Assembly (NCBI GenBank): GCA_028281075.1
Contig: JANQKO010000482.1
Span: 1 to 15,838 of the forward strand
Source: Alphaproteobacteria bacterium
GTDB taxonomy: Bacteria; Pseudomonadota; Alphaproteobacteria; GCA-2731375
Length of the DNA: 15,838 nucleotides
Direction of reading: 5' to 3'
Of this stretch, positions 14,200 to 15,838 are shown one piece after another. The position numbers and the translations under genes were made by a program. The number at the start of each line of letters is the position of its first letter. Position 1 is the first letter of the stretch. The notes beneath the pieces are model-generated. The model made no database searches. It was not told the origin of the DNA and saw only the letters and a program-made list of their open reading frames with translations.

Positions 14200-15322
14200 C
14201 CGGGCCCGCGGCCGCGGCCCGGTCCGCCGACCAGTCCAGGAACCAGCGCGCCACCGGACTCCGCCAGATGTCGCCGCGGCTCAGGCCATGGCCCCGCGAC
14301 AGGCCGTCGCTGTTAGCCAGCAGGATCAGCGACGTCGCGTGCGCCAGGTCCTTGATCCAGAGCGCCGAATAGGAGTCGATCTGCCAGCCGTAGTGCCAGA
14401 CCAGCCTGCGGCCGTCCAGGTCCTGCACGAACCAGCCGATGCCGTAAGGCGAGGCGCCGCCGCCGGCCAGCACCGTCGGCGTCGTCATCCGCGTCCAGGC
14501 CGCCGGCGTCACCAGCCCGCCCGGCCGGAAGGCGATATCGATCCGCGCCAGGTCGCGCGCCGAACCGATCAGGCCGGCCGCCGCGCTCAGCCGGCCCGTC
14601 AGCGGCGGCCCGACCCGCCAGGCGCCGTCCGCGTCGCGAACATGCGGCGGCGCCAGGGCCGCGATCACGTCGGCGGCATGCCTGTCGTCGATGCCGGCGG
14701 CCGTGTGCCGCAGGCCCAGTGGCACGATCAGCTCCGATCGCACGACCTCGGCGAAGCTTGCGCCGGGCCGGATCGCCGTCGCGATCGCGCCGCTCATCAG
14801 GCTGAACAGGAAACCGTTATAGCGGTACGCCGCGCCGGCCGGCCGGCGGCTGGTATGCGTGGCCGCCGTGCGCAGGGTGACGCTGTCGTCGTCGCAGGCG
14901 ATGCGGTTCATCAGGCGCGATCCGCGGGCCTTGAAATGGGCCTTCAGCGCCGGGCAGCGTTCCGCGAACCGCGGTGACGCCCGCCGCAGCGGCATGTCGA
15001 GATCGAGCCGGCCGTCCTCGACCGCGCTCAACAGCAGCGCCGCCGCCAGCGGTTTGGTCAGCGAGGCCAGGCGAAACGGCGTGTCGGCGGTCACGGGCGC
15101 GCGGTCATGGATATCCTGCACGCCGACGCCGCCGGCCTCGACGATGTCGCCGTCGGCGACCACGGCATAGCCGACGCCGGGCGCGCGCAGGTCGTCGTAT
15201 CGCGCGGCCAGCAGGTCGCCGAAGGCCGCCGGCTCGGACGCGGCCGAGACGCTTGCGGCGAGCAGCAGTCCCAGCACCGTCGCGGCCGATCGGCATTCTC
15301 TTCGCCACGACAGCATCCGCAT
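14189..15322 (-). CDS. Exported serine hydrolase, beta-lactamase class C/penicillin-binding fold
   Basis: A 377-residue protein with an N-terminal Sec-type signal (basic MRMLSWRRECR, then hydrophobic ATVLGLLLAASVSA, cleavage near residue 27). The acyl-enzyme serine is Ser87 in SLTK (87-90), and the third motif is HYG (310-312) in place of KTG, which is usual for esterase- or peptidase-like members. The second motif is normally YxN; here YRYNGF (166-171) gives YNG, so the usual asparagine is shifted or replaced. The ATG at 15322 has GGAG seven bases upstream, while the frame extends to 15445 without a ribosome site or signal peptide, so the short form is chosen. Family members include esterases, D-aminopeptidases and lactamases, so drug resistance should not be assumed. 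It stands alone, convergent with the membrane-protein operon. Confidence 0.92.
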   Translation of the reverse strand: MRMLSWRRECRSAATVLGLLLAASVSAASEPAAFGDLLAARYDDLRAPGVGYAVVADGDIVEAGGVGVQDIHDRAPVTADTPFRLASLTKPLAAALLLSAVEDGRLDLDMPLRRASPRFAERCPALKAHFKARGSRLMNRIACDDDSVTLRTAATHTSRRPAGAAYRYNGFLFSLMSGAIATAIRPGASFAEVVRSELIVPLGLRHTAAGIDDRHAADVIAALAPPHVRDADGAWRVGPPLTGRLSAAAGLIGSARDLARIDIAFRPGGLVTPAAWTRMTTPTVLAGGGASPYGIGWFVQDLDGRRLVWHYGWQIDSYSALWIKDLAHATSLILLANSDGLSRGHGLSRGDIWRSPVARWFLDWSADRAAAAGPVRR

Positions 15323-15388
15323 ATTCGCTCTCCGGACAGAGATCTCCGCGATGCCGGCGCGGGGTGATCCGCCGGCCGGCAAGGCCAG

Positions 15389-15408
15389 AATGGGCCAACA
15401 GGCCCATT
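15389..15408. promoter_or_regulatory. Palindrome upstream of the serine hydrolase
   Basis: AATGGGCC and GGCCCATT are perfect 8-base arms around AACA. The site lies 67 bp upstream of the serine hydrolase start, in the short gap between that gene and the transposase remnant. It could be an operator or a transcript hairpin. TGCATAAAT on the minus strand immediately before it resembles a -10 box, without an obvious -35. Confidence 0.3.
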
Positions 15409-15463
15409 TATGCAGTCTCCGATTGATTGTCCGCGGAAAGACCATGTCGGATCGGACGACGCT

Positions 15464-15556
15464 CTACACCTTCCGGGTCTGCCCGTCCTCAAGCACGCGT
15501 CGCACCAACTCGGCTCGACCGTGCGGCGTCAGGCGTGCATTCTTGTGGATATCCAT
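15464..15556 (-). pseudogene. IS481-family transposase remnant, N-terminus only
   Basis: A 30-codon frame from an ATG at 15556, with AAGGAG six bases upstream. It reads MDIHKNARLTPHGRAELVRR and then VLEDGQT, which is the usual beginning of IS481-family transposases, before the sequence leaves the family and hits TAG at 15464. The helix-turn-helix and the DDE catalytic core are absent, and no other frame downstream continues the protein. The intact N-terminus and ribosome site show that the left end of an element once lay here. The break at about 15470 points to deletion or a recombination joint near the serine hydrolase promoter. Confidence 0.75.
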
Positions 15557-15682
15557 TCGGCTCTCCTTGGAAATCGATGCGTCAGCAACATCAGCTTCCT
15601 CGGTCGGGGCCGCAGTAACCGGGGCAAAATTCCGGGCGGTTGGATTTGTCGGCTTCCCAAGCTCGCAGATGCCCGAACCTCA

Positions 15683-15800
15683 TAGGGACAGTCCCCATCG
15701 ATCCATACCGAACTGCCGATCCCTTATCTATTAGGGACTGTCCCCATAGGCGCTAAGTTAGGTGCTGTAGTTGCTAGGGACAGCCTGCCATAGGCGCCAA
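15683..15800. repeat. Three spaced copies of a TAGGGACWGTCCCC repeat
   Basis: Copies start at 15683, 15732 and 15775. The first two have the palindromic core GGGACAGTCCC or GGGACTGTCCC. The third is degenerate (TAGGGACAGCCTG) but shares CCATAGGCGC with the second copy (15744-15753 and 15788-15797). The block is lower in GC than the rest of the window. Such spaced palindromes often flank REP-associated tyrosine transposase genes, but the link here is inferred. Confidence 0.75.
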
Positions 15801-15813
15801 ATTCGGGAGCTTG

Positions 15814-15838
15814 ATGTCTCGACTCGCAATCAATCAAG
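15814..15838 (+). CDS. Possible start of an unidentified protein, cut by window edge
   Basis: An ATG preceded by GGGAG four bases upstream begins MSRLAINQ and runs off the window. The position just after three palindromic repeats, and the MSRLA opening, would suit a REP-associated tyrosine transposase (IS200-like), many of which begin with M-S/P-R-x-A. Eight residues cannot prove it. Confidence 0.2.

Noticed and set aside
14189..15322. Calling the serine hydrolase an antibiotic-resistance beta-lactamase
   Set aside because: SLTK plus HYG and the altered YxN motif fit the broad esterase/peptidase group equally well; there is no resistance context.

Overview
The window looks like chromosome of a high-GC alphaproteobacterium, probably near the Rhodospirillales or a related soil group. 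This is an inference from the strong G/C third-position bias, the PotABCD-like transporter next to IclR, and the general gene content. No rRNA, tRNA or CRISPR array is visible. TAG is used as an ordinary stop (IclR and the monooxygenase end in it).

Region 1 (1-8083, all minus strand) reads as one tightly packed catabolic operon. In transcription order it holds an IclR-family regulator, a Tat-exported solute-binding protein, an ABC ATPase, two ABC permeases, two tandem 326-residue zinc deacylases of the AstE/aspartoacylase family, and a binuclear-metal amidohydrolase cut by the left window edge. Most junctions are 1-bp gaps or short overlaps. A well-spaced promoter and a palindromic operator sit just upstream of iclR. 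The likely logic is import of an unidentified N-acylated or amide/peptide-like compound, followed by stepwise hydrolysis. A 14-bp tandem repeat lies just upstream of the first deacylase and resembles that gene's own leader.

Region 2 (8084-9622) holds a class II aldolase-family gene (minus strand) ending in a 13-bp perfect hairpin, then an AT-richer divergent region and a small plus-strand ORF that may encode a coiled-coil protein.

Region 3 (9623-12378) has an SMP-30/gluconolactonase-family gene (minus strand) interrupted by an in-frame TAG, divergent from an apparently intact type I Baeyer-Villiger monooxygenase (plus strand). Monooxygenase and lactonase would make a plausible pair (ketone to lactone or ester to opened acid), but the lactonase appears broken. 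The monooxygenase is followed by a palindromic element made of two hairpins whose differences are mutually compensating.

Region 4 (12571-14199, plus strand) is a MarR regulator preceded by two matching operators and followed by two multi-pass membrane proteins. It meets a minus-strand exported serine hydrolase (14189-15322) tail to tail, with overlapping stop codons.

Region 5 (15323-15838) is a lower-GC scar: a 30-codon remnant of an IS481-family transposase, three copies of a GGGACWGTCCC-type repeat, and at the very edge a start codon that could open a transposase. The best candidates for undescribed biology are the tandem-deacylase uptake operon and its 14-bp repeat, the two-hairpin element, and the MarR/double-membrane-protein operon.
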